Positions 22,691 through 33,408 of a DNA stretch of 64,000 nt are shown one piece after another. The stretch lies in the NCBI GenBank assembly GCA_907163345.1, contig CAJQUN010000001.1:2604001-2668000 (forward strand), read 5' to 3'. The first letter of the stretch is position 1. Every line of letters starts with the position of its first letter. The stretch is from Haberlea rhodopensis. Lineage: Eukaryota > Streptophyta > Magnoliopsida > Lamiales > Gesneriaceae. The notes under the pieces were generated by a model. The model ran no database searches. It worked only from the letters and a program-made list of their open reading frames with translations, and was not told where the DNA came from. A program made the translations under genes and the position numbers.

Positions 22691-24214
22691 CGTTTATAAT
22701 TTATACAATGGTTCTTACTCTTTAAGTTTGGGATATCATATTTAAAACGTCCACCGCCATCTTCACAAATAATGTCAAACAGATATCGCAAAGGATCATC
22801 GTACATATCAAATTTGCAAACTGTCATAACAGATTTAAGATCACTCAACTTGCGGCCACAACATATCAGAGTTCTACATAGTACACCTTTCTGGGAGCTT
22901 GTGAACTGTATTCATTCAGACATTGTTGTGATAGAGCATTGCAAGAAGCGTGACACAATCATTAAAAAAATTATAGCACGTTTCAACAAGGAGTCCGGAT
23001 ATTTTGCACTGGGTAATCAAAGGCTAGAAATTACTGCAGGGGACGTGCGTTCAATTTTTGGAGTTAGATACGGAAATCGAAATATCGAGGTGCAACTCGA
23101 AATAACACATCCCAGAGAAGCAAGGAGATAAGGAACTTAGATTGGGCAAAAGCTTTCTTTGTAAAAAAAATGATGATGAAGGCCACGAGCAACGATGTTA
23201 ACAATGTGAAAGATGTTGCGAGATTTGTGACGCTGTATATTATAGCGGCATTCCTAATTTCACCAAAGTCAACAAACCTACCATGGATATACATTCATGT
23301 TGTTGAGGACCTTGATACAATTTGTAATCATGTTTGGTCCCAACACATTTTGAATACATTGCTGAACAACCTCAAGCAATCAAATAAGAATACACAGTCT
23401 GGTTGTGTGCTCATTCTACCAGTAAGTTATATTATATATAATTTTTGGTGGACTATTTTTTCATATTTTTTCTGATAAAAAGGTTTATCACAAAAATCGA
23501 TTTGTAGGATTGTATGTGTGAGAAGACAGACTTGATTATGCCAGTCAATACCGACCTTGAACCTAGATTCTTGAGATGGAATCTTAAAGAGTTTTACAAA
23601 AAGTTTCAGAATGCTGACATCAGCACCCTTCCCTGTGATAATGTAAGTCTTTGTGTCGTATTTGTACAACACTGGTATGGTGCATGTTCACACGCTTCAT
23701 ATGTACATTGATTTAAATGCGTTCACAATAGACAATGAATGATGGCCCCACAAATGAATCACCATCAACTGGCATCCGATAAGGAAATTTGTTAAGTGGA
23801 GCACCAACACCCTATGAGTCTTCAATACCGGAAGGCAAAGACGATGAATGAAAGAAGTCATAATGTTGGAAGACGATGGATCTGATGAAGGCTGTCCAGA
23901 AGCAGGAGAAACATCTGGAAAAAAAGTTCAACTTCATTTCGTATAATGCATGTTTACAAGAAATTGAGGAAAGATGATATGAAGCATCTCTTAAATATAA
24001 ACAAAAGGGAGGTAGAATGGTATGTGTCAATGAACGTAGTAGATACTAAATAGTTGTGACATAAAAACTTTGACTTTTTGCAAGGGGATAATATGGTATG
24101 ATGAAGCATCGATGAAGTCACTACATGTTAGAGATGCGGGATTAATTGAGAACAATGAAACCCTACCGAATTTTGTAATTAAGCATTACTCACTAAAAGC
24201 ACAATTGTTTTGTC

Positions 24215-24435
24215 ATGGTGCACGAATAATTGTGAATATCAATGCACGACTGGTGACTATGAAGGAATTTGAAGGATACAAGATTCATTATTCACAAAAA
24301 TGCATGATTGGTTAATGTGATGTTGCACGATTGATTAATGTGATAATGCACGATTTATCAATATAATGTGATGTTGCACGATTTATCAATATAGTGAAGC
24401 ACGATTGTTAGCTGCAATGTTGCATGATTGGTTTT
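24215..24435 (+). repeat. TGCACGATT array 2
   Basis: About eight copies or one-base variants, including GCACGATTTATCAATAT twice in a row. It sits between two exon blocks of copy A, immediately before the block starting near 24475. Confidence 0.85.
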
Positions 24436-25398
24436 TTCAAACTTTGCACTTATCCTTCCATTTTTTCCATAGATTATTGATTGTTTGGCAATCATTATCG
24501 ATCGCATGCTTGTCAACAGTGGAATCAAGAAGTTAAGCTACGTATTTGACAGCATGACATGGGTAAATCAAAAAACTAAATTATGTTTTCTTTATTCAAT
24601 TTAAATATTCATTCAGCGTCTTGTGATTGGTAACATATTGCAGCAAGGTGTCGTGAAGATACAACAGGGGTCATACTACATCAAAGCATCATATAATCTT
24701 ATTAATAAAAGGCTTCATGAAGCAATGTCACATAGGTTTTTAATTTTCACAATAAACACATGCGGCAGAGAAGACCCACAAACAACCAATGGATACCACT
24801 GGACATTGCTTGTATTTGTTAACCTTGAATGCAAGTGGATGCATTACAATTCAATGATGCCAAGACATGGTAGACAACGGGATTACTTCGAGAGAGAGCA
24901 ACGATATTGGTATGCTACACTAATCGTATGTCTTCTTGTGAATATGCAACTCATGATGACATTACCAAAATTGCTTTCAATTTGCACAGAAGGACTACGT
25001 TGAAGACACAGTGCATACTTAAGTGAGGGAAATCCCATCTTGTCGGTTTTCGAAAAAAGTCCAAATAAACATAAATATGAAATTGAATAATACAAAGATG
25101 CAGCACAACAAGAACCTGGATATGTGGACTGCGCTATTTTCGTTTGCATGAATATGGAACAAATTATGACAGAACAACCAGTACCTCATAGAGAAAAAGG
25201 AGAGCTAAGTACAAACTATCGAGCAAAAATGATCCGAGTGATCGTGAACGAAGCATCTTGACTGGGCTGCAAATATCATATATTATTTTCTTGTAAAGAT
25301 CAAGTTATGAGAGCCCAACTTGTTTTTTGTTGTGATGATTTATATTTTGTATCTATATTTTAAAAAAAAAATTTGCAGATTTTATTTTTGTTAGTGAC

Positions 25399-25955
25399 TT
25401 GAAGCAAATTGTATGTTATTTTTGTTAATTAGTGCACGAATCAATTTATTAATGTATGCACAAATGAAGTTATTAATGAGTGCAATATTAGTTGTTTTTA
25501 TTGTGCACGATTGATTTTATTAAGGTGTGCACGATTGAATTGAAGATGCACAATTGAATTTGTCAGTCGATAAACGATTAGTTTTGTTTGTTATCCATGT
25601 ACCAATGCATGAGTTGGTTTAGTTGTGATTATTTTAGTATGTTGTGCACGATTAATTTTATTAATGTGTGCACGATTGAATTGAAGATGCACAATTGAAT
25701 TTGTTAGTCGATGCACAATTAGTTTTCTTTGTTATCCACGATTGGTTCATGTACCAATGCATGAGTTGGTTGAGTTAAGATTATTTTAGCATGTTGTGCA
25801 CGATTAAATTAGTTTGTTGTGCACGATAATTTAAGTATGTTGTGCACGTTTAGTTTATGTAGTAATGCGTGACGGAGTTGAATTTAGATGCAAGATTAAA
25901 TTTGTTGGTGCACTATTAGTCGTGTTTATTGAATTCATTAATGTGTGCACAGCTT
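25399..25955 (+). repeat. TGCACGATT array 3 (3' flank of copy A)
   Basis: More than a dozen TGCACGATT-like units. A block of about 140-150 bp occurs twice in tandem (25503-25641 and 25642-25794). Much of it is duplicated at 37432-37830. It ends at the gypsy solo LTR. Confidence 0.85.
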
Positions 25956-26139
25956 TGTGGGGTCCTCGTTACTTAATCAATTTATGTATTATCTTAACAT
26001 ACATACGTGAGTCTGAATTAAGTAAAAACATGCACTGATTAAAAGTTTCTAACTAGTTAAGTTGTTACAAGGTTATAAAAAACATAACCAACTATACATC
26101 ACATGTACAAGTAACAACCTAATCCAAGATAACTCCTAG

Positions 26140-28750
26140 TGTGACGGCCCGCCCAGACGGGTCGCCCGCCGTGTTCAATTTCTTGAACACAAGGCTACAC
26201 TTAATTCAAAAACTTAATATCACTTTGAACTTATGTCTAGCGGAAACGTTTTTATTCTTATCGAACATTTGACTTAGTAATTTTTTACCCGTGACTTTTA
26301 ACTTAGAAAAATTTGGGCAGAGTCTCCTCTTAAAAATTGTGCCCTGTGATCTACCAGATCACTACCACCACAACATCAAAACCATAAAAAAACAAAAACT
26401 AAACCAAAATAAACTTCAAATATCAAAATCCAACTAAAACATAATTAAATGTTTCATATCCTCACATTAAAACTTAAACATGCCAACATACTCAAAACTT
26501 CATAATAAATCTAAATATCCTCCGCATCGTCTAAGTCTTCAACTCCATCTGTAATATGTCACATTACAGGTAAAGGTAAGTTGCAGCATTTTATAGTAAG
26601 CATAATAAACATTTGATAAAAAGTATCAAAACATCATTTTTCATAATGTGACGAAAAATAATATACTTTCATATCCAAAATAACTTTCACACATATATGG
26701 TATAATCCGAGCAGTTAACGGAACTAAATTTCACAAAACGGAATCATAACGGAAATAACTGCACAGATAACCAACGAAATATAACGGAAACGAATATCAA
26801 TATCATATAATGTCTTAACATTATAGAATTAATCATTAGACATAGCCATGATGTAATGAAACAAATGCATACTCAATTACGGATGTGACACAATGATATC
26901 ATTCCAGACTATACCCGCTGGAAGGGTATCGACAGATATTATACCCCCTCTGTCTTCGGGCAAAACGAAATGCGTTTCTTTATTCTCGTCGCCAACGAGC
27001 CGAAAGTATGCGCGTTTTTATCCTCGTCGCAATGCGAGCCACAACGAAACAAAATATCCACGGTTCACAAACTTCAAATCGTATTCACCGAATCAAGACA
27101 AACATGGCCTTTCAAAATAGTTTTTCACACACAATAAAATATTATTCAAAATTCTATTTTTCAACAAAATACATTTCTTATCAAAAATCATATTTCAAAA
27201 TAAATTCTTGCATGCTTACTATTCGAAAATCATTTCAAAAATAAACAATACGAAATACTTAAAATAATTTGTGGAAAATTGCAACTTCCTTTACATACCT
27301 CAAAGCTTCCTATCAACGATAAATCTACTCACAGATGTATGTTTAATTGAATACATAATGGATTAAGTAACGAGGACCCCACACATTCCATATGCAAAGA
27401 TGCTCAATCAGAGCTGGTAACGACTTGTCGACACTCTCGTTGGTATTCCCAACAAAATTGAGTTGTCCGAGTACAAGTCCCTCAACACATTTGAGGTATA
27501 ACCGTCCCCGTGAGGTATCACTGCCTCAATCATCATGCCACATAGAGACTACAAGAGTCTGCCATAAACCCTCATCGTATCACCGTACGATTTACCAAAC
27601 TCGAATCCAACGAGCAGTATAATGGCTATCACAAGCACACTTTAGCACTGTAATAATACCTGGTTGGCAAGTCGCTGCCTCCTTAACCTCCAAACTCTCC
27701 AAGATAATCAAAGATTTCCTATTATCCATTTCAACAATATCAAAACTATATCCAATTTCGAAAATTTACAATTTTAGTTCTTCGAACCAATATACATTTC
27801 CGAAAATCCTTCAAACAAAATATGCAGTCTTCGAATTCCATTATCATATTCAAAGTTTCTCAAAAATCCAAAAAAATACATTTTCGATCTTAAAATTCCA
27901 GAATTCCATTTTCTGTATAATCTTCAACAAAATCATACAACATCTTCGAACACATAACCAATCCAATAACCATTTCTCGAAATTCACCTTCGAAATCTAT
28001 TATACATTTTCAGTAAAATCTTCAAAAAATTTCCAGTAACAAATTTCAACTATATTCCAGAAATTTCCAGTAATATTTTCGAATTCCAATTTTCCAGAAT
28101 TAAATCTCGATCTTCAAACTCCTTCAAACCTTCGAATTTCATTCTTAAAAATTTGTTCTTAACCAAATGGTGTTTTTGACAAAATTACTTCAATCTAATC
28201 CCAATTCTCTAACCCAACCACCTAAAATTCGAAACTAAAAATCAAAAATAAAAAACAGAGAAAATAAATTCGAAGCATGTAATTTCATACCGATTTGCAC
28301 TTTCTGTCCCAAATCCTACTTCTTCTCGATGGCTCGCTCCTATTCGAAACTTGGGAATGATTTCCGAACAAAAATCGAATTTACAACAAAATCTGAAATT
28401 TGCTCTTGTAACTCGGTACAGACAGAAATGGACTTGGGTTTTCTGTGGAAGGAACTTAAATAGATTGTTGGTTACCATGGTGAAGAGGTGAAGGGACGAG
28501 AGAGATGAAACGGACGAAATCAATATGGCGAAGTGAAGAAGAATTCTGAAACGGAAATGAAGAAAATTGATGAACTGAAGCTGACGAAAATAAAATTGAG
28601 GGAAGAAGAAATCGTGTTCACTTTTACCGATTTCTTTATTAATTAATTTTTAATTAGTTAATTATTTATTTATTATTATTACTATTATTATTGTTTTTAT
28701 TTAAATTAAAAATTTGGACCAATAATTTTCATTAAAATTGGGCCATTACA
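26140..28750 (-). repeat. chromovirus 3' LTR (2611 bp)
   Basis: Same ends as the 5' LTR. It has an extra segment at about 27329-27690, absent from its partner. That segment shares about 45 bp, in opposite orientation, with the left end of the surrounding solo LTR (TTAAGTAACGAGGACCCCAC). Confidence 0.93.
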
Positions 28751-28763
28751 ATCTCCATACATT

Positions 28764-31700
28764 CTAAAAAGTTTTGTCCTCGAAACTTGTATCGCATTTT
28801 ACATCGGGATACTTAGCATATAGTTCTTCTTCTTTTTCCCATGTTGCTTCATCAGGTGAATGATTGCTCCATTGAACCTTTACAAAGGGAATTGTCTTAG
28901 TTCGTAGAATTCTCTCTTGACGGTCAAGTATCTTGATAGGATATTCTGAATATGTGCATTCCTTCGATATCTCAATCTCTGTTGCCTTAAGCACATGACT
29001 TTCATCTGGAACATATTTCCTGAGCATCGAGACGTGAAATACATTATGTACTCGATCTAGTTCCGGAGGTAGAGCAAGTCGATAGGCCAAAGTTCCTATT
29101 CTTTCTAGAATTTCATATGGTCCTATGAATCTCGGACTTAACTTCCCATGCTTACCAAACCTCATTACTCCTCTGAATGGTGATACTTTCAAGTATACCT
29201 TATCCCCTTGTTGAAATTCTAAATCTCGTCTGCGAACATCAGCCCAACTTTTCTGTCGACTCTGAGCTGTAAGTAATCTCTGTTTGATGATGGAAACATT
29301 TTCATTCGTGAGTTTGATCAACTCTGGTCCTTCCAATACTTTCTCTCCAACATCAAACCAACACTGTGGTGTTCGACATTTCTTTCCATACAAAGCTTCG
29401 AATGGTGCCATTTGAATACTGGATTGATAACTGTTATTGTACACAAAATCTGCCAGTTTCAGATGACGATCCCACTGCCCTTGAAAATCCAAAATACATG
29501 TTCTAAGTAAATCCTCGAGAATCTGAATCGTTCTCTCGGACTGTCCGTCCGTCTGTGGATGGAAAGTTGTACTGTATTTCAAATTTGTTCCCAACACAGA
29601 TTGTAAACTCTTCCAGAATTGTGATGTGAATCGAGCATCTCGATCCGATATGATACTGACTGGTATCCCATGCAAACACACCACTTGATCAATGTAAAGC
29701 CTTGCTAAATCATTCATTGATGTGGTCTTCTTCATCGGTATAAAGTGAGCACACTTAGTAAGTCGATCAACAATAACCCAAACTGAATCTTTTTGTGTTG
29801 TAGTCTTGGGTAATCCGGTCACAAAGTCCATAGTAACATGCTCCCATTTCCAGTTTGGTATATCCAAGTTTCTCAGTGTCCCTGCTGGCTTTTGTCTTCC
29901 AACTTTCACTTGTTGACACACTAAACACTTGGACACAAACTTCACAACATCTTGCTTCATTCCTGGCCACCAAAATAATTGCTTCATATCTTGATACATT
30001 TTATTCTGTCCTGGATGCATGGCCAATATTGTCTGATGTGAATCTTGTAAGACTTCGCCCCTGAGTGTTGATACAGCTGGAACGAATAGTCTATCATTGA
30101 ATCTCAAAGTCCCATCTTCATGCATTCTAAAATTCTCTTGGTTTGACTGAGCTCTTTGTAAGAAAGTATGCCACATAGGATCCTTTGATTGTGCTTCCGT
30201 AATCCTGAGAATAAGATCAGGTTGCACCATGAGATTACACAACATCGTCGTCCCATTTTGGTCGTCTCTTGATTCGACATTCAGGTTTAACTTTGACATC
30301 TCGTCAATGAGTTTCTGTTGCGTAGTCAATAGCATTGATCCGTAACTCTTTCTGCTTAATGCATCAGCTACCGCATTACTCTTTCCAGGATGATAGTGCA
30401 ATTTCACATCATAGTCCTTGATCAGCTCTAACCATCTTCTCTGTCTCATATTCAACTCCTTTTGAGTAAAAATATACTTTAAGCTCTTGTGATCAGTGTA
30501 GATATCACATGTGGTTCCGTACAAGTAATGTCGCCATAACTTCAGCGCAAAAACCACTGCTGCCAGTTCCAGGTCATGAGTGGGGTACCTTATCTCGTGT
30601 TCTTTCAACTGTCGTGAAGCATATGCAATTACCTTTCCATTTTGCATAAGCACACAACCTAACCCTTCTTTTGATGCATCACTGTAGATACAAAATCCTT
30701 CATGTCCATCTGGCAATGTAAGAATAGGTGCCGTCACAAGTAGATCTTTCAACTTCTCAAAACTTGCCTGACACTTAGAATCCCATTCAAACTTTACTCC
30801 CTTTCTAGTTAACTTTGTAAGGGGTAATGCAACTCGAGAAAATCCTTCCACAAATTTTCGGTAATATCCAGCCAATCCCAGAAAACTTCGAATTTCTGTT
30901 ACTGATGTCGGAACTTTCCAATTGGTAATGGCTTGAATCTTTGCTGAGTCTACTCGGATTCCTTGAGTATCAATGATGTGTCCAAGAAATGATACAGAAT
31001 CCAACCAGAAGTCACATTTCTCGAACTTTGCAAATAATTGATGTTGTCGTAGTCTCTCCAATGTCATCTTCAAATGTTCTTCATGTTCTTCCTTTGATTT
31101 GGAATAAATCAATATATCATCAATGAATACTATGATGAACTTGTAGAGCCATTCTCGGAACACGTGATTCATTAATGCCATAAATGCTGCAGGTGCATTC
31201 GTAAGTCCGAAAGGCATCACCAGAAATTCATAATGTCCGTATCTGGTTCGAAATGCAGTTTTATGAATATCTTGCTCTTTAATTCTGAGTTGATGATACC
31301 CAGATCTCAAGTCAATCTTCGAGAATATTTGTGCACCTTGTAATTGATCGAATAAATCGTCAATCCTTGGTAGCGGATATTTATTTTTCACAGTGATTCG
31401 ATTCAACTCCCTGTAGTCAATGCACATTCTCATGCTGCCGTCCTTTTTCTTTACAAACAGTACCGGTGCTCCCCAAGGTGACACACTAGGCCTTATGAAA
31501 CCTTTATCTTGTAGTTCCTTCAATTGTCCTTTCAATTCTTTTAGCTCTGCTGGTGCCATCCTGTAAGGTGCTTTGGATATCGGTTCTGATCCTGGAATAA
31601 TATCAATAGAAAATTCCGTACTTCGAATTGGTGGCAGTCCTGGCAAATCCTCTGGGAAAACATCTGGGAATTCTTTCACCGTGCAAATCTTATTTATTTT

Positions 31701-32639
31701 TGCTTCCACTTCAGAGACATTGCCACAAAATCGTTCATGCAAGCTCACGCCTTCATAACATATCTCTTTACCCGAACTCGTTTGTAGAGTTATGATCCTT
31801 CGGTAACAGTCAATGCGAGCCTTTGCACTACTCAACCAATCCATTCCAAGAATTATATCAAATTCTTTCATGTTGATGATGAACAGGTTGGCTTTGAATT
31901 CTTCGCTTTCCACAATCAGTGTTACATCATTGCATACATATTTAATTGTGACTGTCTTTCCTAATGGACTCAATACTTGCATTAAATGTAACAGTGGACT
32001 GAAGTGTAAATCAAGTTTCCCCACACAAGATTCAGAGATAAAGGAATTTGAAGCACCAGAATCAAATAACACATAAACATCTTGATTCAGGAATTTAAAT
32101 TTACCTCCGATCAATTCATGATCCTCTTCAGCACGGACATCATACAATCTAGTTGGATTGCGCTGTTGTTGTCCACGTGGTTGATTTGTTCCTGAGGTTT
32201 GTTTCAGACTGGGACAATCTCTAATTCGATGATCTTTAGATCCACAATTAAAGCAACCTCCAGAGTTCCAGTAACATTCCCCAGTATGACTCCGATTACA
32301 CTTGGGACAAACTTCATTCTTCTTAGTTTCAACTATCATCTGTCTGCGAGCTGGCGGTCTCTGATCTCTGTTTCTGAATTCAGGCTTTCTCTTTCGATTT
32401 TGAGGAGTCTCTAGATTCCTTAGTTCAGATTCCACGAACAATGCCCTCTCCATGAGTATATCAAATTTTGTATCCATGAGAGGTGCTACTTTGAGCCTGA
32501 TGCCAGTGCGAAGACCTTGTCTGAACCTTGTAATCTTGCTGTTCTCAGACTGCAAATACAAAGGACAGAATCTGCCCAGCTCTTGGAACTTCCTCAAATA
32601 TTCCAGCACAGTCATATTCTCAGTTTGCCTCAGCCTCAA
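28764..32639 (-). CDS. chromovirus gag C-terminus plus pol polyprotein
   Basis: 1291 codons uninterrupted. The order is: gag C-terminal helices; CCHC knuckle CFNCGSKDHRIRDC (about residues 129-142); protease LFDSGAS (about 190-200); reverse transcriptase with YRELNRIT, SKIDLRSGYHQ and FIDDILIYS; RNase H (YSDASKEGLGCVL, TDHKSL); integrase with an H2C2 module and core (MDFVTGLP, ISDRDARFTSQFW, DGQSERTIQ); and a C-terminal chromodomain-like segment (ILDRQERILR, VKVQWSNH, EATWEKEE). All catalytic motifs look intact. Chromodomains are known to steer chromovirus integration to marked chromatin. Confidence 0.95.
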   Translation of the reverse strand: MRLRQTENMTVLEYLRKFQELGRFCPLYLQSENSKITRFRQGLRTGIRLKVAPLMDTKFDILMERALFVESELRNLETPQNRKRKPEFRNRDQRPPARRQMIVETKKNEVCPKCNRSHTGECYWNSGGCFNCGSKDHRIRDCPSLKQTSGTNQPRGQQQRNPTRLYDVRAEEDHELIGGKFKFLNQDVYVLFDSGASNSFISESCVGKLDLHFSPLLHLMQVLSPLGKTVTIKYVCNDVTLIVESEEFKANLFIINMKEFDIILGMDWLSSAKARIDCYRRIITLQTSSGKEICYEGVSLHERFCGNVSEVEAKINKICTVKEFPDVFPEDLPGLPPIRSTEFSIDIIPGSEPISKAPYRMAPAELKELKGQLKELQDKGFIRPSVSPWGAPVLFVKKKDGSMRMCIDYRELNRITVKNKYPLPRIDDLFDQLQGAQIFSKIDLRSGYHQLRIKEQDIHKTAFRTRYGHYEFLVMPFGLTNAPAAFMALMNHVFREWLYKFIIVFIDDILIYSKSKEEHEEHLKMTLERLRQHQLFAKFEKCDFWLDSVSFLGHIIDTQGIRVDSAKIQAITNWKVPTSVTEIRSFLGLAGYYRKFVEGFSRVALPLTKLTRKGVKFEWDSKCQASFEKLKDLLVTAPILTLPDGHEGFCIYSDASKEGLGCVLMQNGKVIAYASRQLKEHEIRYPTHDLELAAVVFALKLWRHYLYGTTCDIYTDHKSLKYIFTQKELNMRQRRWLELIKDYDVKLHYHPGKSNAVADALSRKSYGSMLLTTQQKLIDEMSKLNLNVESRDDQNGTTMLCNLMVQPDLILRITEAQSKDPMWHTFLQRAQSNQENFRMHEDGTLRFNDRLFVPAVSTLRGEVLQDSHQTILAMHPGQNKMYQDMKQLFWWPGMKQDVVKFVSKCLVCQQVKVGRQKPAGTLRNLDIPNWKWEHVTMDFVTGLPKTTTQKDSVWVIVDRLTKCAHFIPMKKTTSMNDLARLYIDQVVCLHGIPVSIISDRDARFTSQFWKSLQSVLGTNLKYSTTFHPQTDGQSERTIQILEDLLRTCILDFQGQWDRHLKLADFVYNNSYQSSIQMAPFEALYGKKCRTPQCWFDVGEKVLEGPELIKLTNENVSIIKQRLLTAQSRQKSWADVRRRDLEFQQGDKVYLKVSPFRGVMRFGKHGKLSPRFIGPYEILERIGTLAYRLALPPELDRVHNVFHVSMLRKYVPDESHVLKATEIEISKECTYSEYPIKILDRQERILRTKTIPFVKVQWSNHSPDEATWEKEEELYAKYPDVKCDTSFEDKTF

Positions 32640-33127
32640 AAATTCTTTTGCAGAAATTTCTCTCTAAAAATCGTCCAAGTAATGGAGTTTCGTTCCATAC
32701 TTACTTCCACTGAGGTCCACCAATGCTTTGCATTTCCTTCCAGAAATGGAGTCACTACCGTAACTTTTTCTCCATCGGCAATGTTTATGGCCTTCAGTAA
32801 TTCTTCAATCTTAGTCAGCCATTCCTCAGCTTTCATTGGATCAGTCTCATTTCCAAAGTACGGTGGTCGGAGTGCTCGGAATCTCTCAAACTCAGTCCTT
32901 CTCGGTGGTTCCGGCTGTAGTGGTGCCGAAACAACATTTTGTTGTAACACTCCTGCTATGATGCGACATATGTTCGTGATGTCCACATCATTCATTGATC
33001 CCACGTTTATATTTGGGACTCCATCTTGACCTTGATCCACATTCCTATCTTGACCATCTCCTGAGTTGCGATTCGAGTCCTGTTCTCGGCTACCACTCAG
33101 ATTGCTACTGGTTCTTCCTCTAGCCAT
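32636..33127 (-). CDS. chromovirus gag N-terminal frame
   Basis: 163 codons starting MARGRTSSN. It has the plant gypsy gag signature (FRALRPPYFGNETDP, AEEWLTKIE, GNAKHWW). It stops at 32636-32638 just after REKFLQKNF. The continuation of gag lies in another frame of the pol ORF, which begins within 4 nt of this stop in a T-rich run. A 1-nt deletion or a programmed shift would explain it. Confidence 0.88.
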   Translation of the reverse strand: MARGRTSSNLSGSREQDSNRNSGDGQDRNVDQGQDGVPNINVGSMNDVDITNICRIIAGVLQQNVVSAPLQPEPPRRTEFERFRALRPPYFGNETDPMKAEEWLTKIEELLKAINIADGEKVTVVTPFLEGNAKHWWTSVEVSMERNSITWTIFREKFLQKNF

Positions 33128-33393
33128 TTGAAATCTTAAAAATAGAGTTTTATCGGAATAAATGATACTAGTTTAAAGAAAACAAATAAATTGTTTAAAG
33201 CAAGTAAAAACAAGTACGCACATAAGTTCAAACACACACACATGTAAAATCTTAGGTACTGATTCAAACTTAACTCCATTACTCTAAATCCAAAAATTTT
33301 CCCAATAAGTCAAACTTAAATAAGCTTATTCTTAAGGCAAATGTCTAATCCCAAACATACAAACTAAGGCTCTAATCCAAACTTATAAACTAA

Positions 33394-33407
33394 GGCTCTG
33401 ATACCAA
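33394..33407 (-). other. chromovirus primer-binding site
   Basis: On the minus strand TTGGTATCAGAGCC, one base inside the 5' LTR edge. It complements the initiator Met tRNA 3' end. Confidence 0.93.
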
Positions 33408-33408
33408 C

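Larger units (their letters stand above)
22200..25261 (+). pseudogene. Ulp1-type (C48) cysteine protease gene, decayed copy A
   Basis: Several plus-strand exon-like blocks fit one gene. A basic N-terminus (about 22200-22288) precedes a helical region (22772-23120; RSIFGV). That is followed by a block with LPWIYIHVVEDLDT and ICNHVWSQHIL (to 23419, then a donor GTAAG). A further block is at 23510-23645. The protease domain starts near 24480, with the catalytic-His motif YHWTLLVF (about 24796) and the Cys motif YVDCAIFVCMN (about 25120), and ends at a TGA at 25259-25261. The usual acidic residue after the His is Asn (HYNS), as I recall for many plant transposon-linked Ulp1 proteins. A frame change near 23110 and a stop at 25088-25090 break it. 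Such genes are often carried by plant Mutator-like elements. No terminal inverted repeats were seen. Confidence 0.65.

Noticed and set aside
22390..25955. CRISPR-like array
   Set aside because: Irregular spacing, a 9-bp degenerate unit, no uniform spacers, and eukaryotic nuclear context.
26063..26139. TGTTACAAGG as the left edge of the solo LTR
   Set aside because: Its flank TAAGT does not match the right flank GGCTT; the edge at 25956 gives AGCTT, a near match, with better LTR ends.
26893..27244. 75- and 78-codon frames, repeated at 34165-34516
   Set aside because: Duplicated only because the two LTRs are copies; not genes.
28242..28523. 93-codon frame repeated at 35158-35439
   Set aside because: It lies inside both chromovirus LTRs at the same place and is just LTR sequence without stops.
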